From NCBI RefSeq assembly GCF_023715415.1, contig NZ_JAMBOB010000002.1:124001-188000 (forward strand): 64,000 nt of DNA, given 5' to 3'. The stretch's first letter is position 1, and each line of letters opens with the position of its first letter. Shown here one piece after another: positions 63,201-64,000 of this stretch. The notes below the pieces were generated by a model that did no database searches, was not told where the DNA came from, and was given only the letters and a program-made list of their open reading frames with translations. The DNA is from Neobacillus niacini. GTDB lineage: Bacteria > Bacillota > Bacilli > Bacillales > Cytobacillaceae. Position numbers and translations under genes: made by a program.

Positions 63201-63408
63201 AGAGACGATGTTTATTGATGAGGGCTTTGGGACGCTTGACCCTGAATCACTTGATCAAGCGATTGAAGCATTGATGGATATCCAAAGCAGTGGACGCTTA
63301 GTCGGTATCATCTCGCACGTTCCAGAGCTTAAAGAACGAATCGATATTAGACTAGAGGTTATTGCAGGGCAAACCGGAAGTAGGACAGAGTTTATATTTA
63401 CAAACTAA
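60271..63408 (+). CDS. sbcC: Exonuclease SbcCD subunit C (SMC-like ATPase)
   Basis: A 1045-residue Rad50-type ATPase. Walker A GKTGSGKTTIFDA sits near residue 36. Long coiled coils surround a zinc hook CPVCGSEHHP near residue 528. Then come the C-terminal signature LSGGESFKASLSLALGLAD and Walker B with the catalytic Glu in MFIDEGFGTLD. It dimerises through the hook and controls the SbcD nuclease in repair of hairpins and double-strand breaks. It starts at GTG overlapping sbcD. Confidence 0.97.
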   Translation: MRPLKLTMQAFGPYADVEIIDFTQLGNRTMFVISGKTGSGKTTIFDAISYAIYGKASGEDRNGPELRSQFARPDLVTEVSLDFAIRNKVYSITRLPQQPKKKEKGEGFTTLPAKAELYSWDEKGEKKLIATKINEVEEKIKEIMLIDSNQFRQILMIPQGEFRKLLTSDSKDKEVILQRLFHTQIYKMVEDRLKVESTELKNSVEMQVQTRNENLRRIQAVTNEELKGYLEADSVNDLIMMPLLQEEVSGMESLLEKLVTSLKEKDQEQDSLKGKLFEAETILKQIQTREALKAEKIQLESQAEVFAEKEKQVQLAHKAALLAQQEELCHRLKRELDILQGNVTSIQSEIDKLDVLTKQYEQLWQTEKEREGERQKALDAINQLINMKDDVYSFAALVKDSSIVEASLKDAKDKHLKAENNFKNLEERIKVLNDKKVVIEKGKLQYLENDRQIEKMQIELDKLEKYEFNLGRHQKTVQDLKVKSSKFENSTARYLDAKALVEDMESQWLHGQASLLAARLTNGEACPVCGSEHHPSPASSNQDLIPNEEDLKASKQQAVLLEKEKSAAESQYFESQSIEKTQREKCEEILKEIHAYRIDFKESDLHLTKTEVMTNKNKVLESQKILAAQIKMLDQIILELEKSDTEKIALQSAIQQFATHVSELTVQFTEKKTNLTRMMKVIPENLRSEAAYETALTNSKKHHDMLVKKLEEAQQRLQAVKEKQSAETARLQDAVKHHSGKESELKIEKELFVKRLAEQGFINYGEYHSAKKSEADIRNLEGQIRSYREELRSVSDRLKELTELLQDVRTPDVDGLRASLENLARDIEELINQRTDLFVKKRDNLEIYSNVERINAQMKVLEERYKLIGHLYEIAKGQNTYRITFERYVLAAFLDDILREANVRLRKMTAGRFELLRKTDRSKGNVQSGLELLVFDQYTGQERHVKTLSGGESFKASLSLALGLADVVQNYAGGVSLETMFIDEGFGTLDPESLDQAIEALMDIQSSGRLVGIISHVPELKERIDIRLEVIAGQTGSRTEFIFTN

Positions 63409-63544
63409 TTTTGTTTGAATGCCCTCTTTGGAATGATGAATGATTGCGGTCACTCAAGTATGTCCAGAGTGACCGAAAGTGAAAAAGTGTAGGCTCGATG
63501 GTCACTAAAAAAGCCACGTGAGTCTAATAGGAATAACAAAATAT

Positions 63545-63574
63545 AAAAAACCAGAAAAAAATTCTGGTTTTTTT
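63545..63574. terminator. Bidirectional terminator
   Basis: AAAAACCAGAA and TTCTGGTTTTT flank a short A-rich loop between the convergent sbcC and lipoprotein genes. Confidence 0.8.
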
Positions 63575-63582
63575 GTTTGATT

Positions 63583-63990
63583 TTAATTCTTTTCAAGGTA
63601 AGTTGTTAACTCTTTCATATTCTTGCCTTGGTAAATAACCCCAGCTTGGTCAAATAGTATATAAGCCGGTTCTGTTTCAATGTTAAGCTCGGGATATGCT
63701 TGTTGTGACATTTCTAGCTCAGGCAGACTCAAAATAGTATTCACTTTTTCTGTGATTTTATTGTTTTGTTCAATCGGATTATCATTATCCCCGATGACTA
63801 AAAGCGAATAGGATTGTTCACTTTCAGATAATAGATTTGGATAGGGGAATGCGGCCTTTGTTACCATTTTAGCTGATGTCTCCTGTTGATTTTGTTCTGT
63901 TGATTGTTTTGTTTCTTCTTTAGGTTCAGTGTTTTGACAACCCACCAACAGTGTAAGTCCTATAACAATAGGCCAAGTAATTTTCTTCAT
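63583..63990 (-). CDS. Small lipoprotein, 135 aa
   Basis: MKKITWPIVIGLTLLVGC is a lipoprotein signal peptide with lipobox LLVGC. A Gln/Glu/Thr-rich spacer of about 25 residues follows, then a compact alpha/beta domain (YSLLVIGDNDNPIEQNNKIT to AYILFDQAGVIYQGKNMKELTTYLEKN). The domain resembles the C-terminal half of thioredoxin-like folds but lacks the CxxC pair, so it is not a redox enzyme. It would be anchored on the outer face of the membrane. Complete within the window. Confidence 0.7.
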   Translation of the reverse strand: MKKITWPIVIGLTLLVGCQNTEPKEETKQSTEQNQQETSAKMVTKAAFPYPNLLSESEQSYSLLVIGDNDNPIEQNNKITEKVNTILSLPELEMSQQAYPELNIETEPAYILFDQAGVIYQGKNMKELTTYLEKN

Positions 63991-64000
63991 ATGGTATCTT

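Noticed and set aside
1..64000. CRISPR arrays, insertion sequences, prophage or integrase genes
   Set aside because: I looked for regularly spaced repeats, transposase motifs and phage gene clusters and saw none; the window reads as ordinary chromosome.

Overview
The window reads as ordinary chromosome of a low-GC, endospore-forming member of the Bacillaceae. Pointers are a tricistronic GerA-type germinant receptor, DUF2935 and DUF3231 proteins, a heterodimeric BmrC/BmrD-like exporter, asnA, a PadR/HAAS-domain pair, a GGAGG-type ribosome site before almost every gene, and frequent TTG/GTG starts. A Neobacillus- or Bacillus-like genome fits, but species cannot be fixed by eye. I saw no rRNA, tRNA, CRISPR array, transposase or phage gene; most genes are bounded by intrinsic terminators. 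|| 1-9.3 kb: a DUF2935 gene cut by the window edge, a zinc-ribbon mini-protein, an EamA transporter behind an attenuator-like leader holding a possible 16-residue leader peptide, the germinant receptor operon (A-C-B order), an orphan 232-residue gene, and a phasin-like locus with three related palindromes, a 43-residue gene and a coding-looking frame lacking a start codon. || 9.3-16.4 kb: a two-gene ABC exporter with one degenerate ATP site (second gene possibly starting at ATT), an AraC-type regulator, an EamA plus cysteine dioxygenase operon, and a DUF4145 protein. || 16.4-21 kb: a proline block, with a PutP/OpuE-type symporter and its 35-residue companion, then proC-proB-proA. ProB lacks its PUA domain and is in frame with proA across a single TAG. 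|| 21-32 kb: PTS IIA-Glc, BrnQ, MFS transporter, kynU-kynA (no formamidase gene), a D-2-hydroxyacid dehydrogenase, an Eis-like acetyltransferase and several small genes. || 32-48 kb: LysE-type exporter, LTA synthase, PepF, TVP38 protein, NhaC-type antiporter next to pxpBAC (5-oxoprolinase), YitT-type protein, aspA, a LysM polysaccharide deacetylase and asnA. || 48-54.4 kb: a padR/HAAS/DUF4173 membrane-stress-like module, a DinB protein, a histidine kinase fused to an RsbR-like STAS region behind a SigB-like promoter, an AIM24 protein, and a probable minus-strand structured RNA. || 54.4-64 kb: SulP transporter with an ArsR-fold regulator, a solitary radical SAM protein, a cold-shock gene with a long leader, sbcD-sbcC and a lipoprotein. 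|| The strongest leads are the kinase-RsbR/STAS fusion, the proB-stop-proA arrangement, the EamA leader peptide/attenuator, the phasin-locus palindromes with the start-less frame, and the RNA upstream of the AIM24 gene. None is proven by sequence reading alone.
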